Positions 8,255 through 29,700 are shown, numbered from the stretch's first letter. The stretch is DNA of 64,000 bases from Actinomadura opuntiae (GCF_030283205.1 NZ_JASNWF010000019.1:1-64000), one strand, 5' to 3'. Notes: generated by a model not told the origin, from the sequence alone. Program-made: numbers and translations.

Positions 8255-8898
8255 GTGATCAGCTCCTCCTCCTCGTGCCGGCGGGACGCCGCGCGCGGGT
8301 CCCGCGGCAGCGGCCACGGCGCGATCCGCGGGTCCGGGACCAGCTTCGGCGCGGTCGTCTCCGCCGCCACCTTGAAACCCCGGCGCCGGTAGTTCGCCAT
8401 CGCGTTCGGGTGATCGAGCGTACTGGTGCGCAGCCACACGCGCGAGGCCGGACCGCTGCCGCGGGCCCACAGCTCGCCGCGCCGCCACGCCCGCCGGGTG
8501 CACTGCTCGACCAGGTGGCCGCCGCAGCCGCGGCCGACGAACGCCGGGGTCAGCCCGACGAGGTGGATCTCGGTGTCGCCGCCCGGCTGGGCCTCCAGCT
8601 CGAAGAACCCGGCGATCGTCCCCTCGGCCGTCACCAGCCAGGTGGACAGCTCGGGGCGCTCCACCCAGGCGCACCAGTCGGCGTGCGACCAGGGGAAGCG
8701 GTCCGTCCAGCAGACGCGGGCGCCGACCATCGCGTACAGGGCCCGGCTGACGTCCGCGGACGGCACCCCGGCCAGGGTGACGGTCATCTCGACGCCGGGC
8801 GGCGGCGCGGGCCGCAGGTCGGCGGGGTCGAGCATCTCCATCGCCCACTCGGTGACCGCGGGGATCTCCAGCGCGCGCCCCGCGCCCGGGTCACTCAC
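8251..8898 (-). CDS. GNAT-family N-acetyltransferase
   Basis: 215 residues, GTG start lying 8 nt inside the mbtH reading frame. The acetyl-CoA loop (VGRGCGGHLVEQC) and the following GNAT motif B (LDHPNAMANYRRRGF) are clear. The C-terminal ~30 residues are Arg/Pro/Glu-rich. Encoded between mbtH and the type II thioesterase with overlaps on both sides, so it is part of the peptide operon. It could acetylate the finished peptide, a diaminopropionate side chain, or confer self-resistance; the sequence does not decide between these. Confidence 0.82.
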   Translation of the reverse strand: MSDPGAGRALEIPAVTEWAMEMLDPADLRPAPPPGVEMTVTLAGVPSADVSRALYAMVGARVCWTDRFPWSHADWCAWVERPELSTWLVTAEGTIAGFFELEAQPGGDTEIHLVGLTPAFVGRGCGGHLVEQCTRRAWRRGELWARGSGPASRVWLRTSTLDHPNAMANYRRRGFKVAAETTAPKLVPDPRIAPWPLPRDPRAASRRHEEEELIT

Positions 8899-9100
8899 CC
8901 ATGGCCTCGACGAGGCTCTTCGGGCGCATGTCGGTCCAGTTGGCCTCGATGTACTCCAGGCACGCCTGCCGGGTGTCCTCGGCCTTGGCGACCGTCCACC
9001 CGGCGGGGACCTCGGCGAACGACGGCCACAGCGAGTGCTGGCCCTCGTCGTTGACGAGGACGGTGTAGGTGCCGTCGGCGTCCTCGAAGGGGTTCGTCAT
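8891..9100 (-). CDS. mbtH: MbtH-like protein
   Basis: 69 residues, the standard length. The MbtH signature is complete: N-terminal TNPFED, then NDEGQHSLWP, VPAGW, and WTDMRPKSL with the conserved tryptophans. These small proteins bind the N-terminal subdomain of adenylation domains and are often needed for folding and activity. The ATG follows the NRPS3 stop by 11 nt and is preceded by AAAGGGA. It probably serves several A domains here, including perhaps the free-standing core. Confidence 0.95.
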   Translation of the reverse strand: MTNPFEDADGTYTVLVNDEGQHSLWPSFAEVPAGWTVAKAEDTRQACLEYIEANWTDMRPKSLVEAMGE

Positions 9101-9111
9101 CGGTGTCCCTT

Positions 9112-12100
9112 TCACTGCTTTCCGAGCGTTCGGTCGTTGACGTGGAGTTTGTCGAGCTTGGCGGCGAGCACGGCGCCCATCTCGGCGGCCGGTCCGGGCT
9201 CCAGCAGGAAGTGGTGCTCGACGTCCAGGGGGTAGTCCTCGATCTGCCCCTCGACGAGCGGACCCCAGTTGGACGGGCCGGTCGGCGAGTCGGGGGTGCG
9301 GCCCTGCAGGGCGGTGAAGAACACGACGTCGCCGCGGTACCGGCCGGGCCGGTACCGCTCGGCCTGGTGGAGCCCGTTCTCGTAGTTGCGGTAGACGTTG
9401 ACGAGGTCGTCCTCGCGGAGGGTGGCGAGGGCGTCGTCGCGTTCGGCGAGCACCGCCATGATCTGGGCCATGTCGGGGTTGCCGTCGTCGGCGACCATCT
9501 TCGCGTCGATCCCGATGGACTCCAGCAGCTCCGGCAGGATCTCCCGCTTCTCCGACTCCAGGTCCTGGCTGTGGTAGGCGTCGATGAGCGCGAGCAGCCC
9601 GACGCGTTCGCCGGCGGCCTGGAGCCGGACGGCCATCTCGTAGGCGATGAGGCCGCCGAGCGACCAGCCCACGAGGTGGTACGGCCCGGACGGCTGCACG
9701 CTCCGGATCTGCTCGATGTAGTCCTGCGCCATCTCCTCGACCGAGCCGGGCAGCTCGGAGCGGGTGAACGCGCTGCCCTGCAGGCCGTAGACGGGCTGGT
9801 CGGGGCCGAGGTGCCGCTGGAACTGCAGGTAGCTCCAGGCGAGCCCGCCCGCCGGGTGGACGAAGAAGACCGGCGGCCGGGTCCCGGTGGTGCGGATCGG
9901 CAGCAGGATCTCGAAGCCGAGCCGGTCCTCGGGCTCGCCGGCGTGGACGAGCGCCTCGACGGTCTGGTGGGTGAACACGTCGCGGGGGGTGAGCTCGATC
10001 CCGGCCTGCCGGGCGCGGGTGACCAGCTTCAGCGCGGCGATGCTGTCGCCGCCGAGGTCGAAGAAGCTGGCGTCGGCGCCGACCCGGTCGAGGCCGAGGA
10101 CGTCCGCGACGATCCGGCAGAGCGCCTCCTCCTCGGGCGTGGCCGGGTCGCGTCCGGCGGAGGCGGCGTAGTCGGGCGCGGGCAGGGCGCGCCGGTCGAG
10201 CTTTCCGTTCGGGCCGACGGGGAAGGTGTCGAGCCGGACGAACGCGGCGGGCACCATGTACTCCGGCAGCCGCGCCGCGACGAACTCCTTCAGCTCCTCG
10301 GTGTCCGGGGCGATGACGTAGGCGACGATGGTCTTGACGCCGGGGGCGTCCTCGCGGGCGACGACGGCGGCGTTCGCGACGGCCGGGTGCGCGGTGAGGA
10401 CGGCCTCGATCTCGCCCAGCTCGATCCGGAACCCGCGGACCTTCACCTGGAAGTCGACCCGGTCGACGTACTCCAGGGTGCCGTCGGGGCGGTGCCGGAC
10501 GAGGTCGCCGGTCCGGTACATGCGGGTCCCGGGCGCCCCGAACGGGTCGGGCAGGAACCGCTCCGCGGTGAGGGACGCGCGCCGCAGGTAGCCGCGGCCG
10601 AGCCCGGGACCCGCGATGTAGGCCTCGCCGACCACGCCTGGCGGGACGGGCCGCAGCCCCTGGTCCAGGACGTACACGCGCCGGTCGTCCATCGGCCGGC
10701 CGAGCAACGCGGTCGTCTCGGACGGGTCGGCGAGCCGCGCCCGCTGCCGGTCGACGGTGGTGTAGGTGGTCGCCTCGGTGGGGCCGTAGACGTTGCCGAC
10801 CTCGGTGTCGGGGCACGCGGCGAGGACCTTGCGGATCGCGGCCGTCGACCCGGCCTCGCCGCCGGTGAGGACCTCGCGGAGCCCGGCGAACGCCCGCGGC
10901 CGCTCGTCGGCGACCAGGTTGAACAGCGTGGTGGTGATGAACAGGCCGGTGACGCCGTGCGCGCGGGTCAGCTCCTCGATCGCCTCGCCGGTCAGGTGGC
11001 CGGGGGGCGCGACGACGACGGCGCCGCCCTGCAGCAGCGGCGTCCAGATCTCGTAGACGTGCGCGTCGAACGCGTGCGGCGAGTGGAACAGCACCCGCTC
11101 GTGGGCGCCGCCGCGCAGCTCCCCGTCGGTGGCGAGGCTGACCGCGTCGCGGTGGCGGAGCATGACGCCCTTCGGCACGCCGGTCGAGCCGGAGGTGAAC
11201 AGCACGCAGGCGAGCTGCTCGGGATGGCACGGGACGTCCGGGGCCGTGGCGGGCTGCGCGGCGGTCTCCGGGTCGTCGTCCAGGACCAGCACGTGCGCGG
11301 CGGTGCCGAGGCCGGCGACGCGGCCTCGCATCGCGGTGTCGACGAGCAGGACGGGCGCGTCGACCTCGGCGACGGCCCACGCCGTCCGCTCGGGCGGGTA
11401 GGCGTGGTGGATCGGCGCGTAGGCGCCGCCGGCCTTCAGGACGGCCAGGGACGCCACGACGGTGGAGGCCGACCGCTCCAGCAGGACGGCGACGGGCGTC
11501 TCGCGGCGGACGCCGAGCCCGACCAGCCGGTGCGCCAGCCGGTTCGCGCGCTCGTCCAGCTCCGCGTAGGTGAGCGACTCCTCCCCCGCGGCGACGGCGA
11601 CGGCGTCCGGGGCGGCGGCGAGCTGCTCGGCGAAGCGGCCGGTCACGGTGCCGGGCCTGCGCTGGGTGTCCGGGCCCTGCCAGGCGCGCTGGACGAGGTC
11701 GCGCTCGTCGTCCTCCAGCACGTCGATGCGGCCGAGCGGCAGGTCGGGGCGGTGGGCGACGGACTCCAGGATGCGGACGAACCGGCGCATCAGCCGCTGC
11801 GCCTCGTCCTCGCCGAACAGGTCCGTGCGGAAGTCCAGCCGCAGCGACAGGCCCGCCTGGCCCGGCACGGCGGCGAGCGCCAGCGGGTAGTGCGAGGCGT
11901 CGTAGCCGTCGACGTCGTGGAGGGTGAGGCCGCCGAGGTCGGTGCCGGCGGCGTCGGGGTCGAACGGGTAGTTCTCCAGGACGGTCATCGTGTCGAACAG
12001 CGGGCCGGTGCCGGCGAGCCGCTGGATGTCCGACAGGCCGAGGTGGTGGTGCGCCATCAGCGCGGCCTGCTCGTCCTGCAGGCGGGTGAGCGCCGCGGCG

Positions 12101-13034
12101 ACGGTGTCGCCGGGCCGGACCCGCACCCGGACCGGCAGCGTGTTGATGAACAGGCCGATCATCTGCTCGACGCCGGGCAGCTCGGGCGGGCGCCCGGACA
12201 CGGCGGCGCCGAACACCACGTCGCCGGAGCCGGTGAGGCGGCCGAGCAGGGCGCCCCAGCCGAGCTGGAGCACGGTGTTGAGGGTGACGCCCTGGGCGCG
12301 GGCGCGCGCCGACAGCGCCGCGGTGAGGTCCTCGGTGAGCCGGATCCGCACCCGTCCGGGCGCGGCGGCGCCGGAATCCGAGGGGCCGCGCTCACCGGCG
12401 CCGGGCGCGACGAGGGTCGGGCCGTCGACGCCGTGGAGCGCGCGGCGCCAGGCGTCCTCGGCGGCGGGCCGGTCCTGCGCGGCGACCCACGCGAGGTAGT
12501 TCTTGTACGGGGTGACGCGCGGCATGCCGGTGTCGTCGCCCCCGGCCAGGTACAGCGCGAACAGCTCGGTCTGCAGGACGGGCGTGGACCAGCCGTCCAG
12601 CAGGATGTGGTGGTTGGTGAACACCATCCGGTGCAGGCCGTCCGCCAGCCTGATCAGCAGGAAGCGCAGCAGCGGCGGCCGGGCCATGTCGAACGGGCGG
12701 GTCCGCTCGGCCTCGGCCAGCTCCCGCGCCCGCGCGTCCCGCTCGGCCGCGGGCAGCCCGGTCAGGTCGGCGTCCCGCCACGGCAGCCGGACGGTGCGGT
12801 GCACGACCTGGACGGGCGAGCCCTCCTTGCGCTGCCGGAACCCGGCGCGCAGGTTGGCGTGCCGGCGCAGCAGGGTCGCGGCGGCGGCGCGCAGCGCGTC
12901 CGCGTCGAGGGGGCCGCGCAGGTCGAACGCGATCTGCGCGGTGTAGACGTCGTGCCCCGAGTCGTAGAGGGCGTGGAAGAACAGGCCCTGCTGCAACGGG
13001 GACAGCGGGAGGATGTCCTCAAGCTGCGACGTGG

Positions 13035-13050
<16 letters not shown>
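9112..13050 (-). CDS. NRPS3: termination module, C-A-PCP-TE
   Basis: 1312 residues. Condensation domain about 11-440 with HHILLDG near 147-153, of the DCL type expected after an epimerase. Adenylation domain about 460-945; the ten specificity residues read D-A-Y-F-L-G-V-T-Y-K, sharing 7 of 10 with the isoleucine code DGFFLGVVYK, so a branched aliphatic residue is likely. Carrier site FFDLGGDSIAA, then a thioesterase with GWSLGG, Asp in LIDAYH and a C-terminal His (VEHHFLL). The short N-terminal LTTSQLEDILPLSPLQQG resembles an acceptor docking (COM) segment. The start is ambiguous: the ATG at 13050 gives a 16-nt overlap with NRPS2, but TTG at 13038 has a better ribosome site (GGGAG) and a TTGA overlap like the other junctions. 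Confidence 0.95.
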
Positions 13051-20785
<7,735 letters not shown>

Positions 20786-20789
<4 letters not shown>

Positions 20790-23700
20790 GTCTGCTTCCT
20801 CCAGGCGCTCTGCAGCTTGTCGATCTCGCTCTGATCCAGGTCCACGAGCAGGTCGGACGGGGTGAACCCGCCGGCGGCGCCGTCATCGCCGGCGGCGGCG
20901 ACGTGCGCGACGAGGCCGCGCAGCGCGGTGAACCAGGCGTCGGCCAGCTCGCGGACGGCGGCCTCCTCCAGCAGCCCGCCGGGCCACGTCCACGTCGCCG
21001 ACAGCACCGGGCCGCCGGCCGCGTCGCGGGTGACCGCGTTGATCTCCAGGACGTGCGCGACCGGCATCCGCGGGTCCTCGCCTGCGGGAGTCTCCTCCGG
21101 CGCGAGCGTCCAGTCGCCGTCCCCGTCGCCGGGCGCGACGCGGCCGAGGTAGTTGAACGCGATGGGCGCGGCGGGCGGCTCGGCCAGCTCCTCGGCGGCC
21201 TCGCCGCCGCCGTACCGCAGCAGGCCGTAGCCGATGCCGCCGTCCGGAATGGCCCGCAGCTGCTCCTTCACCTTCTTGATGGCGGTGCCGACGGAGGCGC
21301 CGCCGTCGCGGACCTCCGCCCAGTCGACGGTGCCCGCGTCGAGCCGGACGGGATGGATGGAGGTGAACCAGCCGGCCGTCCGGGACAGGTCGACGCCCGG
21401 CACGACGTCCTCGCGGCCGTGGCCTTCGAGGTCGATCAGCACGTCGGTGCCGCGTCCCGCGCCGTGGTGGCGGCGCCACTGCGCGACGGCGAGGGCGAGG
21501 CCGGTGAGCAAGACGTCGTTGGCGCGGCCGTGGTAGGCGGCGGGCACGTCGGTGAGCAGCGGGCCGGTGACGTCGGCGGGCAGGTCGACGGTCAGCGACC
21601 GGGCGCGGGCGGCGATGTCGACGCGCGGGTCCAGGGCGCGCGGGGCGAGCCGCTGCGGCGGGCCGTCCACGATGTCGAGCCAGTCCTCCAGCTCGTCCTC
21701 GCGGTCGGCGGCGGTGGCGGTGAGCCGCTGCGCCCAGCGGCGGAACGAGGTCGGGACCGGGTCGAGCGCGCCGCCCGCCCAGGCGGTGACGAGGTCGGGC
21801 AGCAGGATCCGCCAGGTGACGCCGTCCACGACCAGGTGGTGCAGGACGACCAGGAGGCGGCCCTGGTCGTTGCCCGCGTCGAACCAGACGAGCTGCGCCG
21901 TCATCCCGGCGACCGGGTCGAGGCGTTCGCGGGCGGCGACGGCCTGCTCGCCGATGACCACGGCGCGCTTCTCGGCGTCGAGGCCCGCGATGTCCACCCG
22001 GGTGACCAGGGCGGCGGCGTCCACCGTGCCGGGCTGCCGGACGACCGGCTGCCAGCCGCCGTCCTCGACGTCGAGGCGGAGCCGGAGGACGTCGTGGTGG
22101 TCCAGGACGGCCTGGAACGCGGCGGCGAGCCGGTCGGCGCCGAGCGCGGGCGGGGTGCGCAGCAGCATCGACTGGTGGAAGCCGCTGATGAGCGTCGCGT
22201 CGCCGTCGACCCGGTCGCGCAGCCAGGCGACGATCGGCGTGACGGGGATCGGCCCGACGCCCGCGCCGGGCGCCTCGGCCTCGACCCGCTCGTCCTCGCC
22301 GACCGGCCGCGCGACCGCGGCGAGCTCCTCGACGGTCTGGTGCTGGAAGACGTCGCGCGGTGTGATGACCAGGCCCGACTGCCGGGCCCGCGACACCAGC
22401 TGGATCGCGATGATCGAGTCGCCGCCCAGGTCGAAGAACCCGTCGTCGACACCGACCCGCTCCAGGCCCAGCACCTCGGCGAACAGACCCGCGAGGGTCT
22501 CCTCCTCGGCGGTGCGCGGCGCGCGCGACGACGCCTTCGCGGAGAAGTCCGGCGCGGGTAGCGCCTTGCGGTCGAGCTTGCCGTTGACGGTGAGCGGCAG
22601 CGCGTCCAGCTCCACGACCACGGCCGGGACCATGTGGTCGGGCAGGTCGCCGCCGGCGAATTTGCGCAGGTCCGTCGGGTCCACCGGCGCGGAGGCGACC
22701 ACGTAGGCGACCAGGCGGTCGTCGCGGACGACCACGGCCGTGTCCGACACCGCCTCGTGCCTGGTCAGCGCGGACTCGATCTCGCCCAGCTCGATACGGA
22801 AGCCGCGCAGCTGCACCTGCTGGTCGCTGCGGCCGAGATATTCGAGGCGGCCGTCGTTCAGCCACCGCCCGACGTCGCCCGTGCGGTACATGCGGGTGCC
22901 GGAGGCGCCGTGCGGGTCGGCGACGAACCGCTCGGCGGTCAGCGCCCGCCGGTTGAGGTAGCCGCGCGCAAGGCCCGCGCCCGCGACATACAGCTCCCCG
23001 ACGACGCCCGGCGGGACCGGCTGGAGACGGTCGTCCAGAACGTAAACGCGCAGGTCGGGGATGCCGATGCCGATGACGCTGCCGGGCGCGGTCGCGGCGT
23101 AGGCGCGGTCCAAGGCGATGTACGAGACGTGCACCGTGGTCTCGGTGATCCCGTACATGTTGACGAGCGTGGGCGCGTCCTCGGGATGCCGCGCGTACCA
23201 GTCTTCGAGCCGTCCGAGGTCGAGGGCTTCGCCGCCGAAGACGATGTACCGCAGCGCCAGCTCCGTACCCGGGTTCGCCTTGTCGGCGGCCATCAGCTGG
23301 TAGAACGCCGACGGCGTCTGGTTCAGAACCGTCACCCGCTCGTCGGCCAGCAGCTTCAGGAACTCATCCGGCGAACGCGACGTCAGGTACGGGACCACGA
23401 CGAGACGCCCGCCGTAGAGGAGCGAGCCCCACAGCTCCCAGACGGTGAAGTCGAACGCGTACGAGTGGAACAGCGTCCACACGTCGTCCGGCCCGAAATC
23501 GAACCACTCTTCGGTGGAGCGCAGCAGGCGCACGACGTTCTGATGCGGCACCACGACGCCCTTGGGCCGCCCGGTCGAACCCGACGTGTAGATGACATAC
23601 GCGGGGTGGTCGGGCGAGATCGCCACATCCAGGTTCGCGTCGTCGTAACCGAACGCATCGAGGTCGTCCGGGCCGAGGGCCAGGACCGGTGCAGCGTCCT

Positions 23701-26700
23701 CGACCATGTAGGCGATCCGGTCCTCGGGATAGTCCGGGTCCATCGGCACGTAGGCCGCCCCGGCCTTCAACACCGCGAGGATCGCCACGACAAGCTCCGC
23801 CGAGCGCGGCAGTTTCAACGCCACGAACTGCTCGGGGCCCACACCCTGCTCGACCAGGCGGCGCGCCAACCGGTTCGCCCGCGCATTCACCTCGCCATAC
23901 GACAGCGACACACCCTCGAACGTCACCGCCACCGCATCCGGACGCGCCGCAGCCTGCGCCTCGAACAACGCCGGAATCGTCGACCGCTCCGCCTCGGGCG
24001 CCTTGCCGCCGGCCCATTCGCCGAGGATCAGGTCGCGCTCGGCAGGGTCGAGGACGGCGGCGGCGCCGATGGGCGCGTCGGGGGCGGTGAGGAGTGCGGT
24101 CAGGATCCGCTCGAAGCGGGCGACCAGCCGCTGCGCGGTGGCCGGGTCGTAGAGGTCGAGCGCGTACTCCAGCTCGCCGTCGAGGCCGTCCTCGCGCTCG
24201 GTGAGGATCATCAGCAGGTCGAACCGGGACACCCCGGCGTGCAGCGGCTCCACCTCGGCGGTGAACCCGGGCATCTCCAGCCGCGCCTCGGGGTTGTTCT
24301 GGAACGTCAGCCCGACCTGGAACAGCGGGTGCCGGGCGAGGTGCCGCGGCGGGTTGAGGACCTCGACGAGGCGCTCGAACGGGACGTCCTGGTGGGCGTA
24401 GGCGGCGAGGTCGGTCTCCTTCACCCGCGCGACCAGCTCGCGGAACGTCGGGTCGCCGGAGGTGTCGGTGCGGAAGACCAGCATGTTGACGAACATGCCG
24501 ACGAGGTCGTCCAGCGCCTCGTCGGTGCGGCCCGCGATCGGCGACCCGATCGGCACGTCCGTGCCCGCCCCGAGCCGGGTCAGCAGCGCGGCGAACGCGG
24601 CCTGGGCGACCATGAACGGGCTGGCGCCGGTGTCCAGGGACAGCGCGCGCAGCGCGGCGTGCACCTCGGGGCCGAGGCGGAAGCGGGCCGTCGCGCCCCG
24701 GTAGGACGCCTCCGCCGGACGCGGCCGGTCGGCGGGCAGCTCCAGCTCCTCGGGAAGCCCCGCCAGCGCGTCGCGCCAGTACGCGATCTGCTGGGAGATC
24801 AGGCTCTCCGGGTCGTCCTCGGAACCGAACAGCTCCTGCTGCCAGAGGGTGTAGTCGGCGTACTGCACCGGCAGCGGCGCCCAGTCCGGCGCGGCGCCGT
24901 CCGCGCGGGCGGCGTAGGCGGTGATGAAGTCGCGGGCGAGCGGCGCCATCGACCAGCCGTCGCCGCCGACGTGGTGCAGGAGCAGCAGCATGACGTGCTC
25001 GTCCGGCGCGAGCCGGAACAGGTGCGAGCGCAGCGGCGGCTCGGCGGAGATGTCGAAGGCGTACCCGGCGGCCATGGCCAGCCGCGACGGCAGCTCGGCC
25101 TCCGCGGTGGCGGTGATCTCCAGTTCCGGGCGGGCGGCGGCCGCGTCGAGCACCTGCTGGCGCGGCACGCCGCCGCTGTCCGGCAGGATCGTGCGCAGCG
25201 TCTCGTGCCGCTCCACCAGGTCGCCGACGGCGGCGCGGAGCGCGTCCACGTCGAGCGGGCCGCGGATGCGCAGCGCGATCGGCATGTTGTAGGTGGCGGA
25301 CGGCCCCTCGAACCGGTTGAGGAACCACTGCCGCTGCTGCGCGTACGACGGCGGGACGGTCTCGGGCCGCTCGCGCGGCTCCAGCGCGGGGCGGCCCGGC
25401 GCGGCCTCCCGGCCGTCCAGCAGCGCGGCGAGCCCGGCGACGGTCGGCGCCTCGAACAGCGCGCGGACGGGCAGCTCGGTGCGCAGCACCCGGCGGATCC
25501 GGCTGACGACCCGCATCGCGATCAGCGAGTTGCCGCCGAGCGCGAAGAAGTCGTCGTCGGCGCCGACGCGGTCGAGGCCCAGCAGGTCGGCGAAGACGGC
25601 GGCGACGGCCTCCTCCCGCTCCCCGGACGGCGCCCGGTAGGCGGTCGCCGGGACGGCGGGGGCGAGGTCCGGCTTCGGCAGCGCCTTGGTGTCGACCTTG
25701 CCGTTCGGGGTGAGCGGCATCTCCTCCAGCACGACGACGGCGGCGGGCACCATCGACTCGGGCAGGTGCGCGCGGACGTGGGCGCGCAGCTCCTCGGGGT
25801 CGACCGCCGCGCCGGGCGCGGCCACGACGTAGGCGACGAGCCGCTTGACCGCCGGGCCCTCCGCGGGCTCGGCGACCTGGACGAGGGTGACGCCGGGCAG
25901 GTCGAGGCCGTCCACGGTGACGGCGGCGCGGGTCGCGGCCACCTGCTCGAGGATGCGCAGGTACCAGCCGGTGAGGCGCTCGGCGGTGCCGGCGTCGAAC
26001 AGGTCCCGCGCGTACTCCAGGGTGCCGGCGAGGCCGCCGTCCGGGGCGTCCTCCAGCAGGAACTCCAGGTCGAACTTCGCGACGCCCGGGTCCACCGGCT
26101 CGACCGCGACGTTCAGGCCGGGCAGCTCGACCGACGGCTCGGGGTTGTTCTGCAGGGTCAGCATGACCTGGAACAGCGGGTGCCGGGCCAGCGACCGGAC
26201 CGGGTTCAGCACCTCGACGAGCCGCTCGAACGGGACGTCCTGGTGGGCGTAGGCGCCGAGGTCGGCCTCCCGGACGCGGGCGAGCAGCTCGGCGAACGAC
26301 GGGTCGCCGGAGGTGTCGGTGCGCAGCACGAGCGTGTTGACGAACACGCCGACCAGGTCGTCGAGGGCCTGGTCGGTGCGGCCCGCGATCGGCGAGCCGA
26401 TCGGGACGTCGGTCCCGGCGCCGAGCCGGGTGAGCAGCGCGGCGAGCGCGGCCTGCAGCACCATGAACACGCTGACCTGGTGGCCGCGGGCGACGGCGCG
26501 CAGCCCCTCGTGCAGGTCGGCCGGGACCTCGAAGGCGGCCCGCCCGCCCCGGTAGGAGGCGCGCTCGGGGCGCGGCCGGTCCAGCGGCAGGGCGATCTGG
26601 TCGGGAAGCCCGACGAGGGCGTCCTTCCAGTAGGCGATCTGGCGGGCGGCGAGGCCGTCCGGGTCGTCCTCGGAGCCGAGCAGCTCGCGCTGCCAGAGGG

Positions 26701-29700
26701 CGTAGTCGGCGTACTGCACCGGCAGCGGCGCCCACTCCGGCGCCTTCCCGTCGCTGCGCGCCAGGTAGGCGGTGATGACGTCGCGGGCCAGCGGCGCCAG
26801 CGACCAGCCGTCGCCGGCGATGTGGTGCAGGACGAGCAGCAGCAGATGCTCGTCCGTGCCCGCCTCACCCGTGCCCAGCCGGTACAGGTGCGCGCGGACG
26901 GGCGGCTCGGACGCCAGGTCGAATCCGCGCGTGGCGTCGGCGAACAGCGTCCCGAACAGGTCGCCCGGGTCGGCGTCGCCGACCGTCAGCGGCGGGTCGG
27001 CGTCGGCCGGGTCCAGGATGATCTGGACCGCTTCGCCGTCGGCGTCCCCGAAGACGGTGCGCAGCGACTCGTGCCGGGCGACGACGTCGCGGAGCGCGGC
27101 GCGCATGGCCTCGACGTCGAGCGCGCCGGTCAGCCGGAGCGGGATCGGCATGTTGTAGGTGGCGGTGCGGCCTTCGAGCCGGTTGAGGAACCAGAGGCGC
27201 TCCTGCGCGTGCGACACCGGCAGCGGGTCGGGCCGCTCCATCGGCCGCACCGCCGGGCGCCGGGCGTCCGTCGCGGACGCGGCGATCCGCTCGGCGAGGC
27301 CCGCCACGGTCGGCGTCTCGAACAGCGCCCGGACGGGCAGCTCCACGTTCAGCGCGGCGCGGGCGCGGGCGACGACGCGGGTGGCCTTCAGCGAGTCGCC
27401 GCCGTGGTCGAAGAAGCCGTCGTCGACACCGACCCGGTCCACGCCGAGGACGTCGGCGAAGATCCCGGCGAGGATCTCCTCGCGGGCGTCGCGCGGGCCC
27501 CGCGCGGACTCCGGGGCGGCGAGGTCGGGCTCGGGCAGCGCGGCCCGGTCGAGCTTGCCGGCCGGGTTGAGCGGCATCGCGTCCAGCACCACGATCGCGG
27601 ACGGCACCATGTAGCCGGGCAGCGTCCGCCCGACGAACTCGCGGAGGGCGGCGGGCTCGGGCGGGCCGCCCGCGGCGCCGACCACGTAGCCGACGAGGAC
27701 GGTGTCGCCGGCGGCGTCGCGGCGCGCGACGACGACGCTCTGCGTCACGCCGGGGTGCGCCGCCAGCGCCGCCTCGATCTCGCCCAGCTCGATGCGGAAG
27801 CCGCGGACCTTCACCTGGTGGTCGAGGCGGCCGAGGTACTCCAGGTGCCCGTCGCCGATCCAGCGGACGAGGTCGCCCGTCCGGTACATCCGCTCGCCGG
27901 GCCCGCCGAACGGGCAGGCCACGAACCGGTCGGCGGTCAGCGACGGGCGGCGCAGGTACCCGCGCGACAGGCCCGTGCCGGCGATGTACAGCTCGCCGGG
28001 GACCCCGACCGGGACGGGCCGCAGCCGCGCGTCCAGCACGTACACCCGGGTGTTGGCCAGCGGCCCGCCGATCGGCGCGACCGCGGCGGGGTTCCCGTCG
28101 TCGAACCAGCCGGTCACGACGACCGTCGTCTCGGTGGGGCCGTAGATGTTGGAGATCCGCGCGTCCGGCAGCAGCGCCCGGACGTCCTTCAGCAGCCGCG
28201 GCGGCAGCGCCTCGCCGCCGAGCGCCATGTCCTGCACCTCGAGCCGGAAGTCGCCGCGTCCCAGCAGCGCCGACATCGCCGACGGCACGCCGCCGATCAG
28301 CGAGCCCGACCAGCCGCCGCGCTCGGCGACCTCGAGGAGGTCGCGGACGACCTCGATCTCGCCGCCGGCGGTCAGCGGGACCAGCCATTCGAGCACCGAC
28401 AGGTCGAAGTTCAGCGACGTGGCGAACAGCACGCGGCGCAGCCGGTCGGCCCCGTAGGCCGCGAGCGACCGGGCGTGGAAGCCGGCGAAGTTCTCGTGCG
28501 AGATGGGGACGCCCTTCGGGCGCCCCGTCGAGCCCGAGGTGTAGATGATGTAGGCGAGGTTGCCGGGGCGCAGCGGCCGGACGCGCTCCGCGTCGGTCAC
28601 ATTCTCCCCGGGGAGGTCGTCGAGCGCGAGGGCGTCCAGCTCGACCCGGGGGGTGCCGGCGGGCAGCTCGCCGGAGCGGGTGGTGATGACGCAGGCGGGG
28701 CCGGCGTCGGCCAGCATGTAGGCGACGCGGTCTGGCGGATAGGTCAGGTCGATCGGCTGGTAGGCGGCGCCGGCCTTCAGCACGGCCAGCGCGGCGACGA
28801 CGAGGTTCTCGTCGCGCGGATGGGCGAGCGCGACGAAGTCGTCGGTGCCGACGCCGCGCGCGATGAGGTGCCGGGCCAGCCGGTTCGCGCGCGCGTTCAG
28901 CTCGGCGTAGGTGAGGCGGGCGTCGCCGGCGATGACGGCGGTCCGGTCGGGCGTCCGCGCGGCCTGCGCCTCGACCATCTCCGGTGCGGTGCGGGGGTCG
29001 ACCGGGTGCGCGACGTCGTTCCACCCGCGCAGCACCAGGTCGCGCTCGGCGCCGTCCAGCAGCTCCACGTCCCCGAGCGGCGTGGACGGGTCGACCTCGC
29101 CGAGCGTGCGCAGGAACCGGAGGTAGCGCTCCTGGTGCGCGGCGACCTGGTCCTCGGTGTACAGGTCGGGGTGCGCCTCGAAGTCGACGCGGATGCCGGC
29201 GCCGTCGAGGTTGTCGTAGATGTTGATCGCGAGGTCGTCGATCGGCCCGATCGTGAGGGCGTGCATCCGGGCCGGCAGGCCGGCGAAGTCGAGCCGGTAG
29301 TCGAACGCCATGATGTTGATGACCGGCCCGTACAGGCGGCGCCGCTCGCCGAGCAGCTTCAGGTCGCGCAGCAGGTCCTCGCGGCGGTAGCGCTGGTGGC
29401 GCAGCGCCCGCGCGCTCGCCCGCGTCGCGGCGCGGACCAGCTCGTCCACCGTCATGTCCGGGCGGACGTGCACGCGCAGCGGCAGGACCGTCGACAGCAT
29501 CGCCGGCGTCTCCCTGGCGATCTGCGTGGTGCGGCCGCTGACCGCGAGGCCGAGGATGACGTCCTCGGTGCCGGTCATCCGCGCCACGTACGCGGCGGTC
29601 GCCGCGATCGCGAGGCCCTGCGTGGCGGTGCGCAGCCGCCGCGCGCCGGACGCGAGCGCCGCGGACTCCCGCGCCGGGACGACGGCGACGCGGCTGATGA

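Noticed and set aside
25664..25936. Truncated module 2 as a frameshift artefact
   Set aside because: The frame is continuous and only about 20 residues separate the C domain from the A remnant, so no core is hidden in another frame. An assembly collapse remains possible in principle, but the missing part is matched by the separate core gene.
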